This document shows, piece after piece, positions 17,040 through 26,321 of a stretch of DNA of 64,000 nt. Below the pieces are notes generated by a model. That model worked only from the letters and a program-made list of their open reading frames with translations, was not told the origin of the DNA and did no database searches. The translations under genes and the position numbers were made by a program. The DNA lies in contig JADJBL010000045.1 in NCBI GenBank assembly GCA_016703765.1, forward strand, positions 248,001 to 312,000, given 5' to 3'. The DNA comes from Saprospirales bacterium (GTDB lineage: Bacteria; Bacteroidota; Bacteroidia; Chitinophagales; Saprospiraceae). Numbering within the stretch: the stretch's first letter is position 1; every line of letters starts with the position of its first letter.

Positions 17040-18089
17040 ATGTCTTCCTCCACACCCCGCAAACGCCTGAGCTTCCTCGACAGCTACCTCACGCTTTGGA
17101 TATTCCTGGCCATGACCATTGGAGTGGGAATTGGATACTTCCTTCCAGGCAGCGCAAAATGGATTAATTCTTTCTCCAGCGGAACGACGAACATCCCCAT
17201 CGCCATCGGATTGATCCTGATGATGTATCCGCCTCTGGCCAAGGTCGATTACAAACTGCTGCCACAGGTTTTCCGGAATGTAAAATTATTGGGCCTTTCT
17301 CTCCTGCTCAACTGGGTGATTGGACCGGTGCTCATGTTCGTACTGGCGGTGTTGTTTTTGAGGGACTATCCCGAATACATGACCGGCCTGATCATCATCG
17401 GCCTCGCGCGCTGCATCGCGATGGTGATCGTCTGGAACGACCTGGCCGAAGGCAGTCGCGAGTACGGCGCCGGTCTGGTGGCCCTCAACAGCCTCTTTCA
17501 GGTCTTTTTTTACAGCTTTTACGCCTGGATTTTCATCACCAAGCTGCCCCCTTTGCTGGGCATGGAGGGCGCCATCGTCGACATCTCCATCGCCACCATT
17601 GCGGAAAGCGTGGCGATTTATCTGGGAATACCCTTCGCGGCGGGATTTTTGAGCAGGCTATTGCTCGTAAAATGGAAAGGGGAGGATTGGTACCGGGAGA
17701 AATTTATCCCCGTCATTTCTCCCATCACGCTGATCGCACTGTTGTTCACCATTTTGGTCATGTTCAGCCTGAAGGGAGAGCTGATCGTGAATATCCCCCT
17801 CGACGTGTTGCGGATAGCCCTGCCCCTGTTGGTCTATTTCGTCCTGATGTTCCTGATCAGCTTCTGGATCGGCAAGCGGATGGGCGCCGATTATCCGAGA
17901 AATACATCCATTGCTTTTACGGCGACGGGAAATAATTTCGAACTGGCTATCGCGGTGGCCATTGCCGTCTTCGGGATAAACTCAGGGCAGGCATTTGCCG
18001 GGGTGGTAGGTCCCCTGGTCGAAGTGCCTGCCCTGATCGCCCTGGTGAACGTGGCGTTTTGGCTCCGCAAGCGCTGGTACCGCGCCTAG
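17040..18089 (+). CDS. arsB: ACR3-family arsenite efflux transporter
   Basis: 349 residues, start 17040 ([20 protein letters not shown]). Ten hydrophobic helices can be counted. The family hallmarks are [20 protein letters not shown] and the essential cysteine in [18 protein letters not shown] (about residue 128). Also present are [20 protein letters not shown] and [23 protein letters not shown]3 pumps arsenite out across the inner membrane using the proton motive force. The gene diverges from the CxxC-permease-ArsF-ArsG operon, which makes the region a complete detoxification island apart from a missing ArsR and arsenate reductase. Its stop overlaps that of the convergent peptidase (CTAG). 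Confidence 0.95.
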   Translation: MSSSTPRKRLSFLDSYLTLWIFLAMTIGVGIGYFLPGSAKWINSFSSGTTNIPIAIGLILMMYPPLAKVDYKLLPQVFRNVKLLGLSLLLNWVIGPVLMFVLAVLFLRDYPEYMTGLIIIGLARCIAMVIVWNDLAEGSREYGAGLVALNSLFQVFFYSFYAWIFITKLPPLLGMEGAIVDISIATIAESVAIYLGIPFAAGFLSRLLLVKWKGEDWYREKFIPVISPITLIALLFTILVMFSLKGELIVNIPLDVLRIALPLLVYFVLMFLISFWIGKRMGADYPRNTSIAFTATGNNFELAIAVAIAVFGINSGQAFAGVVGPLVEVPALIALVNVAFWLRKRWYRA

Positions 18090-20221
18090 TTTTTATTGGC
18101 CGTCACGGATTCCCCCATTGCCTCCATTTCCAGACTGACGGTTTTCCCATCTGTCTGGAGGAAATGGATCTTCGCTCCTCCGTCGAGGGTTTCAAAGGAA
18201 GTGCTACCCGTCATAGGAACCAGATAGGTGGCAAGCCCTGCCGCCGGAAGGGAAAGAAATAACATGCCGTTTTTCTGGCTTATGGTTAATTCCACAGGGT
18301 ACTCAACCACCTTGTAGGCGCCGGTCAAATCGCTTGCCAAACTGAGTTTTTGGTAGAGCTCCTTTGGGGAGGGATGGTAATTGTCCAGTTCATTGATGTC
18401 GGCCACTTGCTCGTTCACCACGAGAGATTTGGCGTTTTTGTAATCGGGGACGCTGAACTCGTAAGTGCCCGCCGATTTCCAGACAGAAGCGGGTTGTATC
18501 ATCGACTCCTCTTTTCCATCTGCATAGACGATCTTCAGGGTGAGCGGGGCAGGGCGGTTGCCCTTGTTTCGGACCACGAGTTTTCCTTTTTTGTATGACT
18601 CGATGGCCACGTCCGGGTAGCCGAATTCGAAGAACCAGGGTTTCCACAACCAGGCCAGATCCTGTCCGGAGACATTTTCAAAGGTGAAAAAGAAATCGTA
18701 GGGGGTCGGCGATTTCTGGGCCCAGCGGTTTATATATTCGCGATAACATTTCAGGAACAATTCGTCGCCGAGGTGGTGGTGCAGCACCCCGTAAATATAG
18801 GCCGGCAGAGGGTATGCCGTATATCCGTAATTGCTGTTGTCGGTGAATTGGGAAGAGGTGATCAGGGGAAGGTCGCTGAAGGAGCCCTGCATAGCCTGAA
18901 TACCGTTGGTGAAGTTATTGAAGATCGGATCTTCGTTGCCCTCGAAGTAGCGGTCGATGACCCAATCCGTGATGTAATCGGCCCAACCTTCGTCCATCCA
19001 GGCCCAGCGCTTTTCATTGGTCCGGACGTACATGGGGAAATAGGTGTGAAAGAGCTCGTGGATAGTCACGCCCATGGAGGGGCCGGCGTTGCAGGCCATC
19101 ATCGGGTATTCCATACCTCCTCCGTCCGAGCCGATGAAGGTCGTAAAACGAGGGTAGGGGTATGCGATTCCCGGCGCGTCCACCGACATGTGCTTCATGG
19201 CCTTCTGGGTGATAGCCGTCACTTCGGCAAAGCGCTTGGCCTTGTCTGCCGGGAAAGCGGTGCTGACGAGCACTTTTCTGCCGCTCACATCCTGGCTCAC
19301 GGCGTCCCAGGCAAAGTGGTCGCTGATTCCGAAGGCAAAATCGGAGACATCTTTGGCCACGTAATGCCAGGTTCCGGACAGGTTTTTGTATCCGTTTTCG
19401 GCAAAAAGTTCTTCGGCTGTGAGCACATGCACCGTCTCCAGGGCGCCCTGAGCCTGTTCGTAGCGCTTATATATTTCTGTTGGATAGACTTCTTCGGCGT
19501 TTTCAAGTATCCCCGTCGACCAGATCGTGAAGGATTCCGGCGCATGGATGGTCACGTCGAAATTGCCGAGGTTGTTGTAAAATTCCGTGCGCAGGGTATA
19601 GCTAAGCCGGTCCCATCCGAAGATATCGTCGTACACGGCCACCTGGGGGTAAAAATAGGCGATGAAAAAAGTGGTGCTATCGTACATTCCCATGCGGATG
19701 TTGGCTTCTGGAATGGCGATGGACCAGTCGATCTCCAGGTCCAGTTTCCCGCCCGGCATGAGGGGAGCAGACAGTTGGACGACCAGGTTGGTCCCCTGCC
19801 GGGAAACTTTCTGGGTGTTTTCCATGTCGTATGCCTCCCCGTTGATCGCCAGCTTCCGGATGACCGTGCCGCTGTTGATATCGTTCGGTCCCACATCGTA
19901 GTCGCGCACGTTCCCGTTGCGGAAGGCGTCCTGGTAAAGGCGTAAGACAAGGGTTTTGAGTTCCTCGGGGCTGTTGTTGTGGTACACCACTTTCCCGGAG
20001 CCATCGAGCGCTCGGGTGTCGGGGTGCACCGTCACGTCCAGGGTGTAATCGGCGGTATTGTGCCAGTAGTTTTTGCCCGGCCGTCCGTCGTAGGAGCGGG
20101 TGCCGTTTTCGTAGGCCTGGCGGATTTCCCTGGGCATATACAGGCGCATGTCCTGGGCAGGAAGGGAGATGGAAAACAGGAATAAGATCCCGGTTTGAAA
20201 GAGATAGAAGATGTTTTTCAT
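18086..20221 (-). CDS. M1 family zinc aminopeptidase, secreted
   Basis: 711 residues. Start 20221 gives a Sec signal ending ISLPAQ; the upstream extension to 20296 is not needed. The N-terminal beta domain ([20 protein letters not shown]) is followed by the exopeptidase motif in the form GGMEYP. The zinc site is [12 protein letters not shown] (near residue 390) with the third ligand in [14 protein letters not shown]. The C-terminal part is a beta-rich domain with [20 protein letters not shown]. It should remove N-terminal residues from peptides in the periplasm or outside the cell. It lies just downstream of the GH13-GH31 gene (about 60 bp), possibly in the same unit. Confidence 0.93.
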   Translation of the reverse strand: MKNIFYLFQTGILFLFSISLPAQDMRLYMPREIRQAYENGTRSYDGRPGKNYWHNTADYTLDVTVHPDTRALDGSGKVVYHNNSPEELKTLVLRLYQDAFRNGNVRDYDVGPNDINSGTVIRKLAINGEAYDMENTQKVSRQGTNLVVQLSAPLMPGGKLDLEIDWSIAIPEANIRMGMYDSTTFFIAYFYPQVAVYDDIFGWDRLSYTLRTEFYNNLGNFDVTIHAPESFTIWSTGILENAEEVYPTEIYKRYEQAQGALETVHVLTAEELFAENGYKNLSGTWHYVAKDVSDFAFGISDHFAWDAVSQDVSGRKVLVSTAFPADKAKRFAEVTAITQKAMKHMSVDAPGIAYPYPRFTTFIGSDGGGMEYPMMACNAGPSMGVTIHELFHTYFPMYVRTNEKRWAWMDEGWADYITDWVIDRYFEGNEDPIFNNFTNGIQAMQGSFSDLPLITSSQFTDNSNYGYTAYPLPAYIYGVLHHHLGDELFLKCYREYINRWAQKSPTPYDFFFTFENVSGQDLAWLWKPWFFEFGYPDVAIESYKKGKLVVRNKGNRPAPLTLKIVYADGKEESMIQPASVWKSAGTYEFSVPDYKNAKSLVVNEQVADINELDNYHPSPKELYQKLSLASDLTGAYKVVEYPVELTISQKNGMLFLSLPAAGLATYLVPMTGSTSFETLDGGAKIHFLQTDGKTVSLEMEAMGESVTANKN

Positions 20222-20279
20222 AACGAGCGCTGTTTTTGTGCGAAAGGAAAGGAACGGAGGAAAAGCGAAGGGTTGCACG

Positions 20280-21957
20280 CTATTGCTTAACCACAACCGA
20301 AACCGTCTCGCGCCCCACTTTCATTTTTATCGTCAGCGCTTGGGAAGCTTCGTCCCACGCGTTCGCATATTTCTTCCCAACCGAGCGGGGCTTTTCCCGC
20401 ACATTGTGCACCACCAGCTCGATATCTCTGAGCTCCGGCCGGCCCTGGTAGTCGTACCCCTCCGGCATGACGCTGATGCGAAGCTTCTTTTTTATACTCG
20501 GCGCTAAATTTCAATAATTCATACTCCCTGGTCAGATAGGCCTCTTTGGTGTGCCCATCGTCCTCGTACATATACCCCTCGCTTTGACCGACCGAAGTAT
20601 CGTGGTAGTAGTGCAGGATAAGCTTGGAGGAACCGTAGTCCTTCGTGCTCTGAAAGGGAGGGACCATCGGAATGAAAGCGCCTATTTTTACAAAAACCGG
20701 AATGTTGTCGATATCGACAGGCACTTCGATCTCCCGGCCTCCCTCAAAAGCCTCGCCGGTCCAGTAGTTAAACCAGTCGGCATTTTCGGGCAGGTGGACC
20801 TTTTGGGTGGTAGCGCCTTTGTCCGTGACGGGCGTCACGAGGAAGTCGTCCCCCCAAAGGTAGGTCGTGGTGTTTTCCAATAGCGCCGGATTGTCATCCA
20901 CGTAAAAAAGCGGGCGCATCATGGGAGTGCCTTTGACCGCATTTTCGTACAAAAGGGTGTAGTTGTAGGGCATCAGGGCGTAGCGCAGCTTGATGTATCT
21001 CCGGACAATGTCCTTGGTGTCTTCGTCCCAGAAAACAGGTTCTGCCGGCACATCCTCCTGGGCATGGGTGCGGTACACGGGCTGGAACACCCCGTATTGG
21101 AGCCAGCGGGTATAGAGTTCCGCATCCTTGTAATTGCCGGCAAATCCGCCGAGGTCGGAGTGCATGTAGGCCAGCCCTTGTAGGCCCATCGACAGGGAGA
21201 GTTCGACCTGCGGCTTGAGGCCTCCCCAGGTCCGGTTCACATCGCCCGTCCATGGTATCATGCCATAGCGCTGCGAGCCGACAAAGCCCGAACGCATCAG
21301 GATCATGGGCCGCCGGCTGGGGAAGTCTTTGGCATAGCCGTCGAAGATGGTCTTCGCCCAGATATGCCCGTACAGATTGTGCACCTCATCGCCCCTGCCG
21401 TTCACATGGATCATATCATCGGGGTGCCTTTCGGGCTCGCCCAGATCGCCCCACCAGCCGTCGACGCCAGAAAGGGTGTGCTTCTTATAAATTTCCCAAA
21501 ACCAATCCCGCGCCTCGGGCTTGAAAAGGTCCAGCAGGGTGGTGTTGCCGAAGTAGAAGTCGTAATGATAGGGCTTGCCGGATGCATCGAGCCCAACTAG
21601 GCCCTTGTCGAGAACCTCCTGGTATTTGCCCGTGCCTTTGAGGATAAAAGGCTCCGTGATGAGCACGGTGTTTACGCCTTTTTCCTTGAGCCCGGCCATC
21701 ATGCGCTCCGGTTGGGGGAAGGAGTCGAGGTCCCATTCCAGATTGCCCAGGTGGCCTTTCACGTCGGGACCGAACCAAAAGAGATCGAGCACGATACCGT
21801 CGAGCGGGAAATCGTCTTCCAGATATTTGTCTGCCACCGCTTCGACTTCCCGCTGCGAGTGATAGCCCATCCGGGAGGCGATATTCCCCAGTGCCCAGCG
21901 CGGGGCATGGGCTGTCGACCGGTAAGGGCTGTAAAATTTTCTGCCAGGCCAGCCCAT
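20280..21957 (-). CDS. GH13-GH31 fusion, part 3: GH31 catalytic barrel and C-terminal beta domains
   Basis: The catalytic half of a GH31 alpha-glucosidase in the fused glucan-degrading protein. The (beta/alpha)8 start is WALGNIASRMGYHSQREVEA. The nucleophile Asp is in GVDGWWGDLGEPE and the acid/base Asp is in the block SQRYGMIPWTGDVNRTWGGL. The -1 subsite Asp/His lie in MHSDLGGFAG and PVYRTHAQ. Two shifts affect this part. Entry from part 2 is at the - strand C-run 21902-21905 (one C short). Near the end, the A-run at 20488-20493 has one base too many; beyond it the true reading is LRISVMPEGYDYQGRPELRD down to the stop at 20280. It should release glucose from the non-reducing ends of alpha-glucans. 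Confidence 0.85.
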
Positions 21958-23879
21958 TCATCGGCTGCGACGACGAGGTAGCTCGCCCGTCCACCGACGG
22001 CTTCGAGTTGGAGAATGTATTCTTCCGTGGCGCCGAGGTCGAGGTAGCCCCTTGCGCCGTTGTCGAAGACGAGCATGTATTTTTTCGAAGAAATGACCAC
22101 GGGCAGGGAGTAGTACATGAGTTCGGCATGGGTTTCGTAGCCGTAGCTTGGATTGTTGTATAGCTGAAGCCGTTTTCCACGGCGGTCCATGCCCAGCACG
22201 CGCTCGCCGCCGCCCATGAGTTTTTCGCCCTCGGGGAGGTTGAACCGAAAGCCCATCGTATATCCATAATCGAAATACCCGCTTTCCTCGGATAAGACCG
22301 GCGCGCCTTTGTAGATTAGGGAGATTTTGGCGGTCATTTTATCGACCCGGGCGGCGATCCCGGCAGTAGCGTATTCGAGGAAAGCGCCTTTGTCCTGGAG
22401 CGAAACCTCCATCGGGGATGAGTCCGATGCCAGGGCATAGGAAGGGGGATTTACTCTGCCATTAGACTGAAACTGAAACGTCACCTCCATGGCGGCTTCC
22501 GAGTGGGGAGTGATTCGGATGGCGCCGTCCGAAGTGCGCACGATGAGGCAATCGGGGGTCTGTTCAAACCCCAGGTATTGGCGAACGATCTGCGGGGCCT
22601 GATCTTCGAATACAAAGACTCTGTATTCCCAAGGCGCGAGGTCGAGCTTTGCGCCGTAGGAGAGGAGTTCATCTTTTCCCGAAAAATATTCCCGGTAGAT
22701 GCCAGGCGGTTTTTTCAACTCTATCGCCACTTGTTGCGGAGCGCCGGACAGATTGATCACGACAACTACCTCGTTGTCTTCCTTTATGCGTCGGAAAGAA
22801 GCCACTGCTTTGGGCCGGTCGTTTTCGATCTCCTCGATCCAGCCGCCTGCGCTTCCATTCCAGAGGGCGGGGTTATCGGCTTTGAGGGTATTCAATTGGG
22901 TGTAAAACCCGATCAGCTCCGGGTTCGTCCAGTCGATGCTGTCTTTTTCGAAAAAAGGCAGGCGTCGTTTCAGCCCAGCTTCCTGCCCCGAATAGATGAG
23001 CGGCATACCCGGCACGGTGAAGGAGAGCGTCGCAAAGGCTTTGTGCCCTTCGCCGAGGCGCTCGTATTCGGTGCCGTTCCAGCTATTTTCGTCGTGGTTG
23101 GTGATGAATTGCATGGGATAAGCGCCGCTTGGGTATAAGTCTTTGACCCTTTCAAAATAGGAGAATACGGCGCCGGCATCCTGGCTACCCTTGGCAATAT
23201 CGTTCATGGTGTGGTGAAAGGACCAGCCGTAATTGGAGTTAAACGCCTTGTTCATCAACCAGGGTTGTCCTTCGTCTTCGGCGATCATCCAGACCGGTTT
23301 GATCGCCTCCAGCTCGGGCCGTACCGATTCCCAAAAATCGGTGGGCACCGCTCCTGCCACGTCGCAGCGAAACCCGTCCAAACCGGCCTCTTTCACCCAG
23401 AAGATCATGGCATCGGCCATGGCCTTGCGCATGTCCGGATTGTCGTAGTTGAGATCTGCTACATCCGTCCAGCCGCTGGGAGCGACAATGCTGCCGTCTT
23501 CTGCGTAGTTGTACCAGTCGGGATGTTTGGCTATCCAGGTGTGGTCGCGGGAGGTGTGGTTCCCCACCCAATCGAGCACCACTTTGAGACCCAATTGGTG
23601 GCTTTGCTCGACGAGCCGTCGGAAATCTTCCATGCTGCCGAATTCCGGATTGGCGGCCGTGTAATCGCGGATGGAGTAGTAGGAGCCCAGGGAGCCTTTG
23701 CGGTCCTTGATGCCAATGGGTTGAACGGGCATGAGCCAGAGGATATCGACCCCCATTTTTTGCAAGCGGGGGAGGTGGCGGGCAAAGGCTTTGAAGGTGC
23801 CTTCTTTGGTGTATTGGCGGATATTGACTTCGTAAATGCTAGCGTCTTTTGCCCAGTCGGGATGGGGCGTTTCGCTCAC
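21759..23879 (-). CDS. GH13-GH31 fusion, part 2: alpha-amylase domain plus GH31 N-terminal domain
   Basis: One uninterrupted frame joins a GH13 alpha-amylase catalytic domain to the N-terminal beta-sandwich of a GH31 enzyme, so the fusion does not depend on any repair. The GH13 conserved regions are visible: VVLDWVGNHTS (region I), GLDGFRCDVAG with the nucleophile Asp (II), WMIAEDEG with the acid/base Glu (III) and FITNHDENSW (IV). After a C-terminal beta domain (VVVVINLSGAPQQVAIEL, residues about 370-430) comes the GH31 mutarotase-like domain (YTMGFRFNLPEGEKLMGGGE, LQLYNNPSYGYETHAELMYY). Residues after PMPRAGHW are out of frame; see part 3. Confidence 0.88.
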   Translation of the reverse strand: MSETPHPDWAKDASIYEVNIRQYTKEGTFKAFARHLPRLQKMGVDILWLMPVQPIGIKDRKGSLGSYYSIRDYTAANPEFGSMEDFRRLVEQSHQLGLKVVLDWVGNHTSRDHTWIAKHPDWYNYAEDGSIVAPSGWTDVADLNYDNPDMRKAMADAMIFWVKEAGLDGFRCDVAGAVPTDFWESVRPELEAIKPVWMIAEDEGQPWLMNKAFNSNYGWSFHHTMNDIAKGSQDAGAVFSYFERVKDLYPSGAYPMQFITNHDENSWNGTEYERLGEGHKAFATLSFTVPGMPLIYSGQEAGLKRRLPFFEKDSIDWTNPELIGFYTQLNTLKADNPALWNGSAGGWIEEIENDRPKAVASFRRIKEDNEVVVVINLSGAPQQVAIELKKPPGIYREYFSGKDELLSYGAKLDLAPWEYRVFVFEDQAPQIVRQYLGFEQTPDCLIVRTSDGAIRITPHSEAAMEVTFQFQSNGRVNPPSYALASDSSPMEVSLQDKGAFLEYATAGIAARVDKMTAKISLIYKGAPVLSEESGYFDYGYTMGFRFNLPEGEKLMGGGERVLGMDRRGKRLQLYNNPSYGYETHAELMYYSLPVVISSKKYMLVFDNGARGYLDLGATEEYILQLEAVGGRASYLVVAADEWAGLAENFTALTGRQPMPRAGHWGISPPGWAITRSGKSKRWQTNIWKTISRSTVSCSISFGSVPT

Positions 23880-24343
23880 CTTAAAAATCTCCGGGCGCCT
23901 GTCTTCAAAAGCGGGGACTTCCCCAGATAATAGAAAATATCCCGCTCTCCTTCGGCTTTCCCGGTTTTCGACCCATCCGCATTGCGAAAGACGAAGGTCA
24001 TCGCGAGGATCTTTTCATCGCCCGACTGGTATAGGTCTTTCATCCGGAATTGCAGTTGGTAGAGGTTATCCCCGGTTTTCTTCAGGTGCAGGGCCGGTTT
24101 GTTTTCACCCCATCCGGCAGCGACGTGCCGCCAGTCGCCCGGGCCATTGCTTTTGTCGGTGAGCACTCCGGTATGGGCGTAGATGTCGCAGTCGCAATCG
24201 GCGAGTCCGGCGTTGCCCTGGGAGGCGTCGAAGGTCAGGGTGAGCAGGTCCGTCGGCTCGGGTTTTCCCGGGGAGACGGTTATTTGGGCGCTCAGGTGGA
24301 GGAGGGGAAGGAGGAGGGAGAGGAGAAGTAAAGGCTTTTTCAT
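23876..24343 (-). CDS. GH13-GH31 fusion, part 1: signal peptide and N-terminal beta domain
   Basis: The N-terminus of the secreted glucan hydrolase: a Sec signal (MKKPLLLLSLLLPLLHLSAQ) and a DUF4961-like beta-sandwich of about 130 residues. Typical stretches are ITVSPGKPEPTDLLTLTFDA, DIYAHTGVLTDKSNGPGDW and LYQLQFRMKDLYQSGDEKIL, ending in MTFVFRNADGSKTGKAEGER. This domain is seen in front of GH13 enzymes in Bacteroidota. A lost G or C between 23912 and 23924 breaks the frame. With it restored, the chain runs PAFEDRRPEIFKVSETPHPD into part 2. The whole repaired protein would be about 1350 residues. Confidence 0.8.
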   Translation of the reverse strand: MKKPLLLLSLLLPLLHLSAQITVSPGKPEPTDLLTLTFDASQGNAGLADCDCDIYAHTGVLTDKSNGPGDWRHVAAGWGENKPALHLKKTGDNLYQLQFRMKDLYQSGDEKILAMTFVFRNADGSKTGKAEGERDIFYYLGKSPLLKTGARRFLR

Positions 24344-24380
24344 AGTTTAAAGTGTAAAGTGGGTTTTCTTTTCTTTTTCC

Positions 24381-24621
24381 CTTAGTGACCGGGTGACTCA
24401 GTCACCCGGTCACTAAGAAAAGCGTAATTTTGTGGTTATCAGAAAGTTATTAATTTCCCCCTCACCGGGTGACTTAGTCACCCGGTGAGGGGGGCATTCG
24501 TTCCTTCGCGCCAATTTACCAATGTTTATCGGGGTTTTAGCAGAAAATCGGTCTTTTTCGAGCGACCGGGTGACTAAGTCACCCGGTGCACTCCTGCACT
24601 CCTGCACTCCTGCACCGGGTG
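24381..24621. repeat. Cluster of three palindromes with one shared 23-bp core
   Basis: This covers most of the 350-bp gap 24344-24694. Each copy has ACCGGGTGACT, one variable base, and AGTCACCCGGT. The centres are C at 24399, T at 24475 and A at 24576. Flanks extend the symmetry differently: arms of 18 bp at 24381-24417 (flank CTTAGTG) and 18 bp at 24457-24493 (flank CCCCCTC), and 11 bp at 24565-24587. Three tandem GCACTCCT octamers (24588-24611) lie between CACCCGGTGCA (24580-24590) and its complement at 24611-24621. That allows an alternative hairpin. Confidence 0.95.
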
Positions 24622-24694
24622 AAAGAAATTTGCCCACTCACGTAGTACAGATTGAAAAGACATTCATTCCATCTTCACTACAAAAAATACAGTC

Positions 24695-25627
24695 ATGAAA
24701 AGGCAAATTTTGAACGGGACAATCGGGCTTGCATTCCTCGCATCCTTCTCCCTGGCTTTCGCCGGCTGCGAAACCGACCTCAATAAAATGGACCAGGCCC
24801 AAAGCCTGGAAATGTCGGCTGCATTGGCCGCATCGGATATGGGCGGTGTAAACGCGACCGATCTGTGCAACTGCCTGTTGGCAAACTTCCCGGCAGAAAC
24901 GCTTTCGGCCGAGGAAACAGAGGCTCTCTTATTCATGCGGGAAGAGGAAAAACTGGCCCGCGATATCTACCTCGGTATGTACGAGCTTTGGAAAGTCCGC
25001 ATTTTTGACAATATCTCTAAAGCCGAACAGCGCCACATGGACGCCATCGGCTGCCTGATTCAGAAATACGAACTCTCCGATCCGGTCGGCGAAAACGGGA
25101 TCGGCGTTTTCCAGAATGCCGACCTTCAAGCCCTGTATGACAACCTGCTCGCACAGGGAAGTGTCAGCCTTCAGGCTGCTTACACCGCAGGCGCCACGAT
25201 CGAGGACGTCGATATCCGCGACCTGCTGGGTATGGCAGACAACCCGGCAGTCGATAACCAGGACGTAGTGGCGGTTTTCGGCGAGCTGACGAAAGCTTCC
25301 AGCAATCACATGCGCGCCTTCACCAGCCGCCTGGAAAGCCTGGGCCTGACCTACGTCCCCCAATACATCACCCCGGAATATTACGAGTCTATCGTCACGA
25401 CCGATTGGGAAAAAGGCGGTTCGATTTGCGGCCCCTGCCCCGGTCAAGGACTTGGAAACGGCAACGGTCAGGGTAATGGCGGCAACTGCCCCTACGGCAA
25501 CAACGGCAGTGGAGGCAATGGCTCTGGTCATGGAGGAGACTGCCCTTACGGAAATACCGGCAATGGCGGTAACGGCGGCAACGGCGGTAACGGCGGCGGC
25601 AATGGTGGCGGTGGAAATGGAGGATAG
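24695..25627 (+). CDS. DUF2202 ferritin-like lipoprotein with Gly/Asn-rich tail
   Basis: 310 residues. The signal peptide has a lipobox (LAFAGC, Cys at about residue 25). DUF2202 spans roughly residues 65-230: LSAEETEALLFMREEEKLAR, DIYLGMYELWKVRIFDNISK and AEQRHMDAIGCLIQKYEL, with Glu and His positions (EEEK, EQRHMD, SSNHMRAF) arranged as in ferritin-like four-helix proteins that bind metals. From residue 240 a low-complexity tail begins with SICGPCPGQG and carries two NCPYGN/DCPYGN units in Gly-Asn-rich sequence; the cysteines could bind metal or crosslink. Function is unknown. A terminator follows, so it is probably monocistronic. Confidence 0.88.
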   Translation: MKRQILNGTIGLAFLASFSLAFAGCETDLNKMDQAQSLEMSAALAASDMGGVNATDLCNCLLANFPAETLSAEETEALLFMREEEKLARDIYLGMYELWKVRIFDNISKAEQRHMDAIGCLIQKYELSDPVGENGIGVFQNADLQALYDNLLAQGSVSLQAAYTAGATIEDVDIRDLLGMADNPAVDNQDVVAVFGELTKASSNHMRAFTSRLESLGLTYVPQYITPEYYESIVTTDWEKGGSICGPCPGQGLGNGNGQGNGGNCPYGNNGSGGNGSGHGGDCPYGNTGNGGNGGNGGNGGGNGGGGNGG

Positions 25628-25653
25628 AATTAACTGCGATATTTTCTGAACCT

Positions 25654-25682
25654 AAGGGGGCGCAAATCCTGCGTCCCTTTTG
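25654..25682 (+). terminator. Terminator after the DUF2202 gene
   Basis: Imperfect stem AAGGGGGCGCA/TGCGTCCCTTTT around an AATCC loop, followed by TTTTGTTTTTT. Confidence 0.75.
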
Positions 25683-25724
25683 TTTTTTGCCTAACTTTCT
25701 TCCTCTTACGAGAAAAGCCCTCCC

Positions 25725-26321
25725 ATGCACGTCACCAAGGAAATATGCCGGCAACTTAGCGACCTGGAGCTCGTCCGGAAATCGCTGGAAGAGGTCGCCT
25801 ATTTCTCGTGCCTGTTCGAGCGGTATGAAGAACAGCTGCTCCGCTATATCAAACGCATGGGCCTCGTGTCGGAAGAAGAAGCGGAGGATGTGTTGCAGGA
25901 GGCTTTTATCAATATCTGGAAAAACCTCAACGCCTTCGACCAAAGCCTGAAACTATCCAGCTGGCTCTACCGGGTTGTGCACAACCAGGCTATTTCCTGC
26001 ATGCGCAAAAAGAAATCCTTTGGAAAGGACCAAAAAACGACCCTCGACGAAAAACACCTGTCGGAAATACCCGACGACCCGCAACTCGCCGCCTTCGAAG
26101 CCCTGGAAGACCAGGACCGCCGGACCCACTGGATACTCGAACAACTGCCCCTTCCCTACAAGGAGGTCATGGTGTTGAAATTTCTGGAAGATATGAGCTA
26201 CGAAGAGATTTCCGACGTGCTGAAAATCCCGGAAGGCACGGTGGCCACGCGCATCAACCGCGCCAAGAAGGCCTTCCGGGCAATATCTGAACAATATCCG
26301 CTTGAAAAATCACCGATATGA
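25725..26321 (+). CDS. ECF-type RNA polymerase sigma factor
   Basis: 198 residues. Region 2 is EEEAEDVLQEAFINIWKNLN followed by SWLYRVVHNQAISCMRKKKS (core binding and -10 recognition). Region 4 is LPLPYKEVMVLKFLEDMSYE, then EISDVLKIPEGTVATRINRA (helix-turn-helix for -35 recognition). There is no extra C-terminal domain. The stop overlaps the ATG of the following membrane protein (ATGA at 26318), which suggests translational coupling of a sigma factor with its membrane partner or anti-sigma factor. The target promoters cannot be deduced from the window. Confidence 0.93.
   Translation: MHVTKEICRQLSDLELVRKSLEEVAYFSCLFERYEEQLLRYIKRMGLVSEEEAEDVLQEAFINIWKNLNAFDQSLKLSSWLYRVVHNQAISCMRKKKSFGKDQKTTLDEKHLSEIPDDPQLAAFEALEDQDRRTHWILEQLPLPYKEVMVLKFLEDMSYEEISDVLKIPEGTVATRINRAKKAFRAISEQYPLEKSPI

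Noticed and set aside
16950..17040. Classic ArsR operator
   Set aside because: The palindrome is present, but no ArsR gene is in the window and the sequence matches no operator I can name, so it is kept only as a low-confidence site.
24381..24621. CRISPR-like spacing of the three palindromes
   Set aside because: Only three copies with unequal spacing (76 and 101 bp between centres) and self-complementary cores; no cas genes in the window.
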